Of a stretch of 64,000 nt of DNA, positions 17,402 through 29,235 are shown in pieces. The position numbers were made by a program, and so were the translations under genes. The DNA lies in the NCBI GenBank assembly GCA_949825045.1, contig OX463821.1:35050486-35114485 (forward strand), written 5' to 3'. Position 1 is the stretch's first letter. Each line of letters opens with the position of its first letter. The notes below the pieces were generated by a model. It was not told where the DNA came from. It did no database searches and saw nothing but the letters and a program-made list of their open reading frames with translations. This DNA comes from Argyresthia goedartella (taxonomy: Eukaryota > Arthropoda > Insecta > Lepidoptera > Argyresthiidae).

Positions 17402-17409
17402 CGTGAAAA

Positions 17410-18381
17410 ATTTGAATATAACCAAAAGATTCGTTTATCGTACCATAAAACGATACAATGAAGACTCTAGTGTAGATGACAGGTCAAGAAGTGTTCGCCC
17501 TCGCTCTGTTAGGACTCCAGCAGTGATAAAAGCTGTGAAGGCGCGAATTCAAAGAAATCCCATACGTAAGCAGAAACTGTTGGCCCTTCAGATGGGGTTA
17601 AGCAGGACCACGGTGAAAAGGGTGTTAAATGAAGACTTAGGGCTTAGGGCATATCGAAGAAAAACAGGACAAGGTTTGGACGCTCGTTTAATGGACCTGA
17701 GACTGAAGAGATGCCGCGCTTTGTTGAAGCGGTACGCGGGAAAAAAGCATCGGGAAATTCTTTTTTCGGATGAAAAAATTTTCACCGTGGAAGAGAGCTA
17801 CAACAAACAAAATGATAAGGTGTACGCACACAGCAGTGAAAAAGCGAGCAACCGTATTCCGCGTGTCCAATGAGGTCATTTTCCATCCTCGCTCATTGTT
17901 TGGTTGGGAGTCTCTTATTGGGGCTTAACTGAGGTACATTTTTGTGAGAAAGGCGTAAAAACGAATGCAGTTATGTATCAAAATACAGTCCCCAAGAACC
18001 TTGTGGAACCTGTTTCTCATACCATGTTTAATAACAGGCACTGGGTATTCCAACAAGATTCTGCGCCAGCTCAAAGAGCAAAAAGCACACAAGGCTGGCT
18101 GGCGGCGCTAGAAATCGACTTCATCCGGCACGAAGACTGGCCCTCCTCCAGTCCAGATTTGAGTCCGTTAGTAATCTAACGGACTCAAATCTGGACAGGA
18201 GATATGGCAACACTTGGAGGAAAAGGCCTGCTCAAAGCCTCATCCTGATTTGGAGTCACTCAAGGCATCCTTGATTAAGGCAGCCGCCGATATTGACATG
18301 GACCTCGTTCGTGCTGCGATAGACGACTGGCCGCGCAGAATAAAGGCCTGTATTCAAAATCGCGGGAGTCATTTTGAATAA
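17410..18381 (+). pseudogene. Mariner transposase, C-terminal part (broken)
   Basis: The frame resumes with NITKRFVYRTIKRY, then RSRSVRPRSVRTPAVIKAVK, RTTVKRVLNEDLGLRAYRRK and the first catalytic Asp in ILFSDEKIF. A frameshift follows near 17870-17900. The next piece carries the second Asp in VFQQDSAPA and then SPDLSPL. There a 46-bp palindrome (18151-18196) replaces the expected third Asp and adds a stop. The tail resumes with IWQHLEE and ends near 18381. It is inactive by several criteria. Confidence 0.86.
18151..18196. repeat. Perfect palindrome with 21-bp arms inside the transposase
   Basis: Arms 18151-18171 and 18176-18196 are exact reverse complements around a TAAT loop. Both arms carry the transposase sequence GTCCAGATTTGAGTCCGTTA, so the second arm is an inverted copy of the first that displaced the original codons. 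Confidence 0.95.
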
Positions 18382-18569
18382 ACTTTATTACCATAAGAAT
18401 CTATGTTTTATTAAGTTGATTTTGCTATATAAATGTTTACATAAATAATAAACCTGTCTAAATTATTTCATATTGCACATGTGACAGAACTTATGACCTG
18501 ACTATGTATATAAATAAATGATACCGCCAGGACTACTTCTACCAAGTTTCGAAAGAAATGGTCTAACTA

Positions 18570-21500
18570 ATTTTGATTCTTCAGACAAACTGACCCCCGT
18601 TTTTGAAAAAAATCCTTTCTTAGTGCACCCCTATTGACGTCATAAGAATCCTATGTGCTAAATTTAGTCTCTAGACTCAGCGATTAAGGCGATTTACCCT
18701 TTTTACCCCTTAGGGGGTAGAATTTTAAAAAACGCGATACATATGTTCATGGACAGTTAACCGTCATCCTAAATACAAAATTTTAAGTCCAATATCTTGA
18801 AAACTGACGGTTTTGAAAATTCCTTTCTTAATGCACCCCTAGACCTTATAAGGAACCTACGTGCCATATTTGGAGTCTCTAGTCCCAGTGGTTTGGACTG
18901 TGCGTTTACTTTGTATACACAACTTCATCCCCCTTTTCAGCCCCAAGGGGGCGAAGAATAATCAAAAACGCTGAGACACGTACCCATTAGTTTTTAATCG
19001 TCATCCTTAACACAAAATTTGAAGACCATAACTTTAAAACTGACGGACTTTCATACAAACTTTGGACCCCCGTTTCAGCCCCTCAGGCGGCGAGTTTTGA
19101 AAAATCCTTTCTTAGTGCACCCTTTGACCTTATAAGGAACCTACGTGCCAAATTTGGAGTCTCTAGTCCCAGTGGTTTGGGCCGTGCGTTGACTTTGTAT
19201 ACACAACTTCATCCCCCTTTTCAGCCCCAAGGAGGTAGAATTTTCGAAAACGCTGAGACACGTACTCATTGGTTTTTAAACGTCATCCTTAACACAAAAT
19301 TAAAAGACCATAACTTTAAAACTGACGGACTTTCATACAAACTTTTGACCCCCATTTTAGCCCCTCAGGGGCCGAGTTTTGAAAAATCGTTTCTTAATGC
19401 ACCCCTAGACCTTATAAGGAACCTACGTGCCAAATTTGAAGTCTCTAGTCCCAGCGGTTTGGAATGTGCGTTGACTTTGCATAGACAAATTCATCCCTCT
19501 TTTCAGCCCTAAGGGGGCAGAATTTTCAAAAACGCTGAGACACATAATCATTAGTTTTTAAACGTCATCCTTAACACAAAATTTGAACACCATAACTTTA
19601 AAACTGACGGACTTTCATACAAACTTTGGACCCCCGTTTCAGCCCCTCAGAGGGCGAGTTTTGAAAATCCTTTCTTAGTGCACCCCTAGACCTTATTAGG
19701 AACCTACGTGCCAAATTTGGAGTCTCTAGTTCCAGTGGTTTGGACTGTTCGTTGACTTTGCCTAGACAAATTCATCCCCCTTTTCAGCCCTAAAGGGGCA
19801 GAATTTTCAAAAACGCTGAGACACGTACTCATTAGTTTTTAAACGTCATCCTTAACACAAAATTTGAAGACCATAACTTTAAAACTGACGGACTTTCATA
19901 CAAACTTTGGACCCCCGTTTCAGCCCCTCAGGCGGCGAGTTTTGAGAAATCCTTTCTTAGTGCACCCTTTGACCTTATAAGGAACCTACGTGCCAAATTT
20001 GGAGTCTCTAGTCCCAGTGGTTTGGGCCGTGCGTTGACTTTGTATACACAACTTCATCCCCCTTTTCAGCCCCAAGGAGGTAGAATTTTCAAAAACGCTG
20101 AGACACGTACTCATTGGTTTTTAAACGTCATCCTTAACACAAAATTAGAAGACCATAACTTTAAAACTGACGGACTTTCATACAAACTTTGGACCCCCAT
20201 TTTAGCCCCTCAGGGGCCGAGTTTTGAAAAATCGTTTCTTAATGCACCCGTAGACCTTATAAGGAACCTACGTGCCAAATTTGAAGTCTCTAGTCCCAGT
20301 GGTTTGGAATGTGCGTTGACTTTGCATAGACAAATTCATCCCTCTTTTCAGCCCTAAGGGGACAGAATTTTCAAAAACGCTGAGACACATACTCATTAGT
20401 TTTTAAACGTCATCCTTAACACAAAATTTGAAGACTATAACTTTAAAACTGACGGACTTTCATACAAACTTTGGACCCCCGTTTCAGCCCCTCAGAGGGC
20501 GAGTTTTGAAAATCCTTTCTTAGTGCACCCTAAGACCTTATAAGGAACCTACGTGCCAAATTTGGAGTCTCTAGTTCCAGTGGTTTGGACTGTGCATTGA
20601 CTTTGCATAGACAACTTCATCCCCCTTTTCAGCCCCAAGGGGGCAGAATTTTCAAAAACGCTGAGACACGTACTAATTAGTTTTTAAACGTCATCCTTAA
20701 CACAAAGTTTGAAGACCATAACTTTAAAACTGACGGACTTTCATACAAACTTTGGACCCCCGTTTCAGCCCCTCAGGGGGCGAGTTTTGAAAAATCCTTT
20801 CTTAGTGCACCCCTAGACCTTATAAGAAACCTACGTGCCAAATTTGGAGTCTCTAGTCCCAGTGGTTCGGGCCGTGCGTTGACTTTGTATTCACAACTTC
20901 ATCCCCCTTTTCAGCCCCAAGGAGGTAGAATTTTCAAAAACGCTGAGACACTTACTCATTAGTTTTTAAACGCCATCCTTAACACAAAATTAGAAGACCA
21001 TAACTTTAAAACTGACGGACATTCATATAAACTTTGGATCCCCATTTTATCCCCTCAGGGGCCGAGTTTTGAAAAATCGTTTCTTAACGCACCCCTAGAC
21101 CTTATAAGGAACCTACGTGCCAAATTTGGAGTCTCTAGTTCCAGTGGTTTGGACTGTGCGTTGACTTTGCATAGACAACTTCATCCCCCTTTTCAGCCCC
21201 AAGGGGGCAGAATTTTCAAAAACGCTGAGACACATAATCATTAGTTTTTAAACGTCATCCTTAACACAAAATTTGAACACCATAACTTTAAAACTGACGG
21301 ACTTTCATACAAACTTTGGACCCCCATTTTAGCCCCTCAGGGGCCGAGTTTTGAAAAATCGTTTCTTAATGCACCCGTAGACCTTATAAGGAACCTACGT
21401 GCCAAATTTGAAGTCTCTAGTCCCAGTGGTTTGGAATGTGCGTTGACTTTGCATAGACAAATTCATCCCTCTTTTCAGCCCTAAGGGGACAGAATTTTCA

Positions 21501-23985
21501 AAAACGCTGAGACACATACTCATTAGTTTTTAAACGTCATCCTTAACACAAAATTTGAAGACCATAACTTTAAAACTGACGGACTTTCATACAAACTTTG
21601 GACCCCCGTTTCAGCCCCTCAGAGGGCGAGTTTTGAAAATCCTTTCTTAGTGCACCCTTAGACCTTATAAGGAACCTACGTGCCAAATTTGGAGTCTCTA
21701 GTTCCAGTGGTTTGGACTGTGCATTGACTTTGCATAGACAATTTCATCCCCCTTTTCAGCCCCAAGGGGGCAGAATTTTCAAAAACGCTGAGACACGTAC
21801 TAATTAGTTTTTAAACGTCATCCTTAACACAAACTTTGAAGACCATAACTTTAAAACTGACGGACTTTCATACAAACTTTGGACCCCCGTTTCAGCCCCT
21901 CAGGGGGCGAGTTTTGAAAAATCCTTTCTTAGTGCACCCCTAGACCTTATAAGAAACCTACGTGCCAAATTTGGAGTCTCTAGTCCTAGTGGTTCGGGCC
22001 GTGCGTTGACTTTGTATTCACAACTTCATCCCCCTTTTCAGCCCCAAGGAGGTAGAATTTTCAAAAACGCTGAGACACTTACTCGTTAGTTTTTAAACGC
22101 CATCCTTAACACAAAATTAGAAGACCATAACTTTAAAACTGACGGACATTCATATAAACTTTGGATCCCCATTTTATCCCCTCAGGGGCCGAGTTTTGAA
22201 AAATCGTTTCTTAACGCACCCCTAGACCTTATAAGGAACCTACGTGCCAAATTTGGAGTCTCTAGTTCCAGTGGTTTGGACTGTGCGTTGACTTTGCATA
22301 GACAACTTCATCCCCCTTTTCAGCCCCAAGGGGGCAGAATTTTCAAAAACGCTGAGACACGTACTCATTAGTTTTTAAACGTCATCCTTAACCCAAATTT
22401 GAAGACCATAACTTTAAAACTGACGGACTTTCATACAAACTTTGGACCCCCGTTTCATCCCCTCAGAGGGCGAGTTTTGAAAAATCCTTTCTTAGTGCAC
22501 CCCTAGACCTTATAAGAAACCTACGTGCCAAATTTGGAGTCTCTAGTTCCAGTGGTTTGGACTGTGCGTTGACTTTGCATAGACAACTTCATCCCCCTTT
22601 TCAGCCCCAAGGGGGCAGAATTTTCAAAAACGCTGAGACACGTACTCATTAGTTTTTAATCGTCATTCTTAACACAAAATTTGAAGACCATAACTTTAAA
22701 ACTGACGGACTTTCATATAAACTTTGGACCCCCGTTTCAGCCCGTCAGGCGGCGAGTTTTGAAAAATCCTTTCTTAGTGCACCCTTTGACCTTATAAGGA
22801 ACCTACGTGCCAAATTTGGAGTCTCTAGTCCCAGTGGTTTGGGCCGTGCGTTGACTTTGTATACACAACTTCATCCCCCTTTTCAGCCCCAAGGAGGTAG
22901 AATTTTCAAAAACGCTGAGACACCTACTCATTGATTTTTAAACGTCATCCTTAACACAAAATTAGAAGACCATAACTTTAAAACTGACGGACTTTCATAC
23001 AAACTTTGGACCCCCATTTCAGCCCCTCAGGGGCCGAGTTTTGAAAAATCGTTTCTTAATGCACCCGTTGACCTTATAAGGAACCTACGTGCCAAATTTG
23101 AAGTCTCTAGTCCCAGTGGTTTGGAATGTGCGTTGACTTTGCATAGACAAATTCATCCCCCTTTTCAGCCCCAATGGGGCAGAATTTTCAAAAAGGCTGA
23201 GACACTTACTCATTAATTTTTAAACGTCATCCTTAACACAAAGTTTGAAGACCATAACTTTAAAACTGACGGACTTTCATACAAACTTTGGACCCCCGTT
23301 TCAGCCCCTCAGGGGGCGAGTTTTAAAAAATCCTTTCTTAGTGCACCCCTAGACCTTATAAGAAACCTACGTGCCAAATTTGGAGTCTCTAGTCCCAGTG
23401 GTTCGGGCCGTGCGTTGACTTTGTATTCACAACTTCATCCCCCTTTTCAGCCCCAAGGAGGTAGAATTTTCAAAAACGCTGAGACACTTACTCATTAGTT
23501 TTTAAACGTCATCCTTAACACAAAATTAGAAGACCATAACTTTAAAACTGACGGACATTCATACAAACTTTGGATCCCCATTTTATCCCCTCAGGGGCCG
23601 AGTTTTGAAAAATCGTTTCTTAACGTACCCCTAGACCTTATAAGGAACCTACGTGCCAAATTTGGAGTCTCTAGTTCCAGTGGTTTGGACTGTGCGTTGA
23701 CTTTGCATAGACAACTTCATCCCCCTTTTCAGCCCCAAGGGGGCAGAATTTTCAAAAACGCTGAGACACGGACTCATTAGTTTTTAATCGTCATCCTTAA
23801 CACAAAATTAGAAGACCATAACTTTAAAACTGACGGACTTTCATACAAACTTTGGATCCCCATTTTAGCCCCTCAGGGGCCGAGTTTTGAAAAATCGTTT
23901 CTTAATGCACCCCTAGACCTTATAAGGAACCTACGTGCCAAATTTGGAGTCTCTAGTCGCAGTGGTTTGGGCTGTGCGTTGATAT
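18570..23985. repeat. Satellite array, 282-bp unit, about 19 copies
   Basis: The marker ACCTACGTGCC recurs at about 18855, 19139, 19421, 19702, 19984, 20266, 20547, 20829 and so on to 23929, with spacing of 281-284 bp. A more diverged copy precedes it from 18570. Subtypes repeat every third unit (for example the TTTGTATACACAACTTC variant at 19180, 20025 and 22855), giving an 845-bp higher-order period. Each unit is itself two related halves, one around TTTTCAGCCCCAAGGGGGC and one around GTTTCAGCCCCTCAGGGG. The right end runs into TGCGTTGATATGTCAGTCA, a terminus I associate with lepidopteran repeats. No coding function is evident. Confidence 0.93.
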
Positions 23986-24735
23986 GTCAGTCACCAATCA
24001 GTCAGTCAGTTTCTTTTCCTATATATTTATAATAAGATACTAGTCTTACTGTGCAGTCTGATCAGGGCTTGATTAATCAATAGGGTAAGTAGGCTGGAGT
24101 CTAAAGCGGCAGATTTTAGAGGGCGCCAAATATGGCGCCAAATTTTAATAGGTCCACACGAACAATTCGACATATTATAATAATATATATTTTGCCACCT
24201 CAATTTCAGTTTCCCTCCCCAAATACTAAATTTCCCCTATACCAAAAGCAGAATTGACAGGAATTCGGATTGGTGAAGGTGGGATATGTCCTGCCTGTTA
24301 GCCATGTAGAATTTCCGGGGCTGCCCGCGCCGCTCCTATAACAAGATTGATTAGATGTTCATTACTCGATTACATAGCCATGTGTAATTTCCGCCCCTAT
24401 AACGCTTCTTACCGACTGTTTGCTATTCGACATTTTTTTTATTATCAAAAATTCATTTAATCTCCAAAAGAAAATTTACAAGTTTAGTTTTGAGTAGGAT
24501 TACGCCACATGTGTCGGTAATCAATCACAAAAGTTGCGAATTGCAACTGCTCTTATTGCTAGGCAATTTCAATAGCCTGTATTAATGAATAGCGGGCTCA
24601 TGCCTCTAATGTAAGTATAGGTAAGCATAATAAAGCTATCACACAATTAAAGGTGGCAAGTGCCTAACCTATGGATTATGATTAGCTAAATGTATTACAT
24701 AAGTAAAAAACTTTTTTTTTATTGTGGTTACATTA
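23986..24735. other. Intronic sequence, nothing recognised
   Basis: Starts with a CAGT-rich tail of the satellite (23985-24015), then AT-rich sequence without recognisable genes. A GGCGCCAAATATGGCGCC palindrome lies at about 24122-24139. Confidence 0.4.
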
Positions 24736-24739
24736 GCAA

Positions 24740-25990
24740 TGTTTCTAAGGTTTTTAAATATGTATATTAATTTGCGAACTCTAATGATGAGGCTGTCAAT
24801 ACGGGTTTTGAAAGTGAGGTGTTTGTCTATGGTGACACCGAGATATTAAATGGAATCAGTAGTGGAAATCTCTGGACATTGGCAATTAATATGGTCTGTG
24901 CACAAGTGGGCACGAATAGTAAGAGGTAAAAGAGGCATAGTGACCGAAGAAACAGTAAATGAATTTAGTTTTTGTAGTATTAAGTGTTAGGGAGTGTTAA
25001 CAGCCATTTTTGAACGGTGTTAAAACCAGTTTGTGCAAAACACTATAGCTCGATCCAAGTGTTGGCAGTAATCGTTAAAGCAGTATCATCAGCATAAGAA
25101 GTTATTGAGCCACTGGGGATATCAAGGTTCAGCACAGATCATAAATGAATATTTAGAATATTCCAAAGTCGTCGCCAAGATGTTGCTCAATTTTGACCAT
25201 CTGGGAACGTCCCTTGAGGTTAGACCGAAATAAATTAATTTGAGTGCCTCTAACTCCTTTCGAAGAGAGCTAAAATAAAATAGTGGGGATAGATGCAGTA
25301 TCGAATGCTTTGGCGAGGTCCAAAAATATTGTTGTCTTTTTTGTAATTGTTTAGGTTTTGAACAATATTATTGATAAGTTTTAAAACAGCGTCCTTTGTG
25401 GATTGGTTTTTGCGAAAACCAAATTGTTGTGGTGAGAGGATTTTGTTATTTTCTAGGTAGGTGAAAAGTCGGTTATTTATAATTCGTTCAAGTATCTTTG
25501 AGAGCGACGGAATCGGACGATAATTTGTTGGAGAAGACCTATCTCCACCCTTGAAAATGGGATCAATTAAAATTAAAAGCCTTTTTAAAATTATTTGGAA
25601 AAATACCATTCAGGAAGCAGAGATTAAAGATATGGCTTAGAATAGGAGCTAGAGGCTTTATGTATCTCTGCAAAATAGATGTAGAGATTCCATCCCAACC
25701 GGTAGCAGCAAATGGTTTTAGTGAGCGTGTAACACTTAAAACTTCATCTGGATCCGTTTCTAGTAAAGCAAAGGAGGATGTCATCGGTGTGGAAATGGTG
25801 GGATAGATATTGTCGACAGCGGTAGTTGTAAGATACTATCAGCTAGCTCCCTGCCTACATTTACAAAAAACTTGTTTACTTCATTGCATGAGTATATTGG
25901 TGAGATGGTAGTTTTAAGAAGCTCTGTAGGTGCTTTTACAGATTTTTTGGAGTTGTTTAGTCTTCTTATACTAGGTAGGACAACACTCAA
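24740..25990 (-). pseudogene. Decayed LINE reverse transcriptase (Jockey/CR1-like)
   Basis: Minus-strand fragments in order: CNEVNKFFVNVGRELADSI (about 25880), LKPFAATGWDGISTSIL (about 25700), FKGGDRSSPTNYRPI with LSKILERIINNRLF (about 25500) and QQFGFRKNQSTKDAVLKLI (about 25410). Below 25250 come remnants of the palm and thumb (for example an ISVSP-like IDKHL region near 24840). Several frameshifts and stops separate them and the YADD box is destroyed. It is a different LINE lineage from the one at 13195-17403. Confidence 0.78.
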
Positions 25991-26384
25991 TGGTATAAAT
26001 AAACAAAATAAATGAATTAAAAATAATATAGAAACACTAAAAGAATATTATATTATTATTTTATATTTTCGAAAATAAATTACTAGCTACTGTTACTCGA
26101 GACAAAATACATTTTAATATTGGTAATAAGTTATTGTCTTCTTATTGTTATTGTGACCCATAAGTTTTTAATATTTTTTCTTGCCTTTTCTTTGGACGTT
26201 TAAAGGACGTTTTTTAAGATTTGAAAGAATATTTTGTATTGATTTCCCGGTATTCTATATACGCAAATTGTGATTACGTTCACCTCTTATATCCTAACAA
26301 CACAGCATTCAAAATTATAGTTTATTGCGAGGGTATTAATTGTACTAAGCTCTTCAAATTCTATTTCTTTTTTTGTTGACCCCT
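25991..26384. other. Intronic sequence with a small LINE scrap
   Basis: AT-rich. About 26062-26098 matches, in minus orientation, the TTTTCGAAAATAAATT-ACTAGCTACTG sequence of the LINE at 62975-63010. Nothing else is recognised. Confidence 0.45.
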
Positions 26385-26728
26385 CATAGATAAATTAGCT
26401 GGTAGGTTAAGTTCTGCTGCTTACGCTGTTAGGAACATCAGACAAAACACGGATGTGGCTACGTCTAGGCTAGTATATTTTAGTTACTATCATAGTGACA
26501 TGTCCTATGGTATCTTGTTGTAGTGGAAAGCAGCGGACATCAAACAATTTTTGTATTACAGTAAAGAGCTTTTCGAGGAATTTATAATTTAATACGCCCA
26601 GACTTAGTAAGAGAACTCTTATAAAAATGACATACTAATTGTAGCTAGTCAATTTATTTTCGAAAATATAATGTATGTGCGCAAGAACCTTACAATATTT
26701 TCCAAATTTAGCAATAAGTAGTTGTAAA
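26385..26728 (+). pseudogene. LINE reverse-transcriptase C-terminal fragment, copy of the 63-kb family
   Basis: Plus-strand frame KLAGRLSSAAYAVRNIRQ followed by TDVATSRLVYFSYYH and MSYGILL, with stops. The same protein blocks occur in the minus-strand LINE at 62820-64000. The homologous sequence continues to about 26715 (TTACAATATTTTCCAAATTTAG) and stops where a tRNA-like SINE begins. A 3' UTR segment of the same family appears at 29740-29935 in the same orientation, so one copy may have been split by insertion. Confidence 0.78.
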
Positions 26729-26960
26729 GAGCTCCGTGGTCTAAATGGTTTCTCACTTGCTTCTCACACAGGAGATGCAGGTTCGATTCCCCTGACCATG
26801 TACCAATGTGATAATTAATTTACCTTAAGTATATTATACGAACGTTCTAATGTACCGGCACCAGGCCAAGGTCGGAGCCGCCGCTATCAGTAGCTATGAT
26901 CGTCTATTCTATCTATCCCAAAATGAGAGGACCCGATTCGGCTGTAAGTTTTGTAAGTAA
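26729..26960 (+). mobile_element. tRNA-derived SINE
   Basis: The head has a perfect pol III A box (TGGTCTAAATG, 26737-26747) and B box (GGTTCGATTCC, 26780-26790) at tRNA-like spacing. The acceptor ends do not pair, so it is not a functional tRNA. An unrelated body follows to about 26960. The 3' boundary is uncertain. Confidence 0.65.
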
Positions 26961-28989
26961 GAATGATAAGTCTGAATTTCTCGTTCGTCGAGAAATCCGT
27001 TAGGCGTACAATAGTCGAACGAAGTTTGGTTCAGGAAGTTACAGTTTCTAGTTAGACAGAGAAAGCATATATGTCCGCGAGCCGGTAATTCGCATCAGTC
27101 AGCGGTGTTTTGCGCCAAAACGATCGTTGTTATATTTTATGTGATGGCACCATCTGGTTTTTGTACATATGAGCGCATTGGAACATCTTTTGTTTTAGTT
27201 TTAGTTTTAGTGGTCGACCACAGTCATATTTGGTTGTGATATCGTATAGATATCCGTCGTAGTTTTACGACGTGAGTACTCAATGATATTTCATGTGCTC
27301 GCTAGTAGCGGCTTGTGGTGGTTCCAATTATATATTTGGTTCACGGCAATAACGATCCGAAAAGACCGGTTTACACAATTGCGATTTGAGTTCCGAAATG
27401 GGTTCTGAACTAGCGGTTACCTCAAAAGGTCCGTAACGTTTTGAAACCTTCAACTCTGCGCAATTTGAGCTGGATGTTATCGAAACGCAAGCATTATTGT
27501 TTTAGGAGATCTAATCCACACCATAGCGAAGTGCATAGTTCGATAAATACCGAACTATGAATTCCACTAGCCGCAGCACGTCCTGGGCTGAGCCAAATCA
27601 TATATACCGACTCAACTTACACATTAGACCTCCAGCGAATTTACATTTAATTTAAAAATGCAACTTGAATCCAACTTGACCCAAGGCAATGCAAAACACC
27701 TACCCGGACCTAAACAATGAACTTTAGACTGTAAATTGATCTCTTCGCGCGTCCCCGACAACACTCAAATGTCAAAATATCAACAGGATATGTTATCTGT
27801 GTTGACACCGGTTTAACTTTGTTCTGAATTTGTTATTTCCATCCGCGAAACCTCATCGATCAAACAGTCTCCCTATGCCCTGCCAACCTAGGTTTAGCCG
27901 CAACTAAACTCCTGTCTAGCCTAGTCTAAAAACCTAGTGTTATACCACGTCCATTATCGACACCACTCGAAAATGGTTGAGTTTGATTTGAATGTGCTTG
28001 AATGTTTAACGACTGTGTGTGTGGGAATTACAAAACTCGCTACTCAAAGGAATGAGGAGAGGATTAGCCCGCGAATATCCTAAGAGCCAATCCAGGAACC
28101 CTATGGTGAAGGAAAAAGGAATTTAGGGTCGCTCCAAGCCCAGACTCAGACTCAGAATAATTGACTTACAAGTTCTTTTCTAACGACCCAAGGATAGTTT
28201 TGGAATTAGGGGTAGGTTGATATAAAGGTAGGAACCGAGGTATATCTCGGTGCTTCAGACACTCACGAAAACCCACTGAAACTCCGCAATCACAAATTCG
28301 TATAGTTCTGACGCGTAACACGGCAGACAAAACTGTTTAGAACTCGTGAAAGACGACTGTCACAGTAGCTAGACGCTGAGACTGAATGCTCTCCCCTCCC
28401 AGACCCTCGTATTTATATGCGTCCTTTGCGAACACGCTCTGCCCAAGCGAAGCTTCTTATCACTAACTACACAGGGTCTAATTTCAACCATGCCATGCAG
28501 ATCCGCCGTTCTACAAATTGTGTGTACGCATATTCACTATGATCAACCGTAGGTGATCACTCAAATCATTTGGTACTGCCGATACACAGAATCTGTTGAT
28601 CGCTGACCAATAAAAGCTTGTTGCGATTAATTAAGCATACCCGACCGCTAGACGCGCGTGGCAAAGACCACTAGATTGCTATCCAAACTAGCGGTGTCAG
28701 ACACTCCATATCATACCTCAATCGCAATTGTGTATTTGCAATCAACATAATAGCTTTCTCCGTATCGTTCCATAATAACCTTTCATTATTTAGTTATTCA
28801 TAATTTTATTCAACGCACAGCCAAATCGGCTCTGATCTCTACACATCTCGCAGGAATGCGACAAAAAAAACTTGACCTGAACTGAAATTCCACGAATGAA
28901 CCCACGCGTCTTTTTTTGCAAACTTTGCCAGTAAGCTACGCAAAACCCCCAAACGTTATCTGAACCGATTCTCGTATTCAAAACAGCGC
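26961..28989. other. Intronic sequence, mostly unrecognised
   Basis: No coding region. It contains TTTTAGTTTTAGTTTTAG repeats at 27194-27211 and, on the minus strand, a core-promoter-like module at 28376-28420. These two signals occur in the same relative order as at 13265-13445, which hints that this stretch is an undescribed non-coding element. Confidence 0.35.
28376..28420 (-). promoter_or_regulatory. Candidate core promoter (TATA plus initiator)
   Basis: In minus-strand sense TATAAATA (28417-28410) is followed about 28 bases later by ATTCAGTCTCAGCG, which contains a TCAGT arthropod initiator. Spacing fits a pol II core promoter. There is no gene behind it, so it may belong to a solo LTR or similar element. 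Confidence 0.4.
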
Positions 28990-29235
28990 GGCGTTGGGCT
29001 AGCTCTCTACCACGCAGAATGAAGTATCAAATGTACCGAATCTCGTGTACCATTACACTAACAGTGATGGAAAACATCGTGAGGAAACCTTCATTACTTC
29101 ACAGCTGCGCCGATGGGCTAGCCCCCTGTCACGCAAAATTGAGTATTGCATAACTGGTTAAAACTGGCCACAATTGTGCCTCTGCCACCCCGTATGGGAA
29201 AAGGCGTGACGAGATGCTATGTTATGTTAGTTGTA
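28990..29235 (+). mobile_element. Lepidopteran SINE, two overlapping partial copies
   Basis: Two versions of the block GGGCTAGCTCTCTACCACGC occur at 28997 and 29115. Between them lies GATGGAAAACATCGTGAGGAA. The element ends with GTGCCTCTGCC...GGGAAAAGGCGTGA and TATGTTATGTTAG. These are hallmark strings of a widespread lepidopteran SINE. The same tail recurs at 38410-38465. Confidence 0.65.

Larger units (their letters stand above)
13195..17403 (-). mobile_element. Jockey/CR1-group LINE nested in the mariner
   Basis: A minus-strand non-LTR retrotransposon with ORF1 (17401-16856), a spacer, ORF2 (16526-13695) and a 500-bp 3' region. It is flanked by a 6-bp target duplication TGAAAA (13189-13194 and 17404-17409). 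Joining the flanks restores the mariner transposase frame. The element begins only three bases before the ORF1 ATG, so it is probably 5'-truncated and has lost its promoter. ORF2 is uninterrupted. Confidence 0.85.
12961..18506 (+). mobile_element. Mariner-type (DD37D) element split by a LINE
   Basis: Terminal inverted repeats of about 24 bp (AGTCAGGTCATAAGTTCTGT at 12964, its complement ending near 18503) bracket the region inside TA-rich flanks. Without the nested LINE (13195-17403) the element would be about 1.33 kb, the normal mariner length. It encodes a transposase in two separated, decayed pieces. The spacing of 37 residues between the second catalytic Asp and the position of the third suggests the DD37D (maT) group. 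It is non-functional. Confidence 0.88.

Noticed and set aside
17082..17873. Plus-strand 263-codon frame starting opposite LINE ORF1
   Set aside because: Its first half is antisense to LINE ORF1 and only the second half is mariner transposase. It crosses the insertion joint and is not one protein.
19177..20357. Two near-identical 111-codon frames 845 bp apart
   Set aside because: They fall in the 282-bp satellite. 282 is a multiple of three, so any stop-free stretch recurs in frame; no start context or known domain.
18570..23985. Regular repeat array considered as a CRISPR-like locus
   Set aside because: Units are 282 bp without unique spacers, adjoining units are similar over their whole length, and the context is a eukaryotic intron.
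26729..26800. Functional tRNA gene
   Set aside because: A and B boxes are perfect but the ends do not form an acceptor stem and no anticodon arm is convincing; best read as a SINE head.
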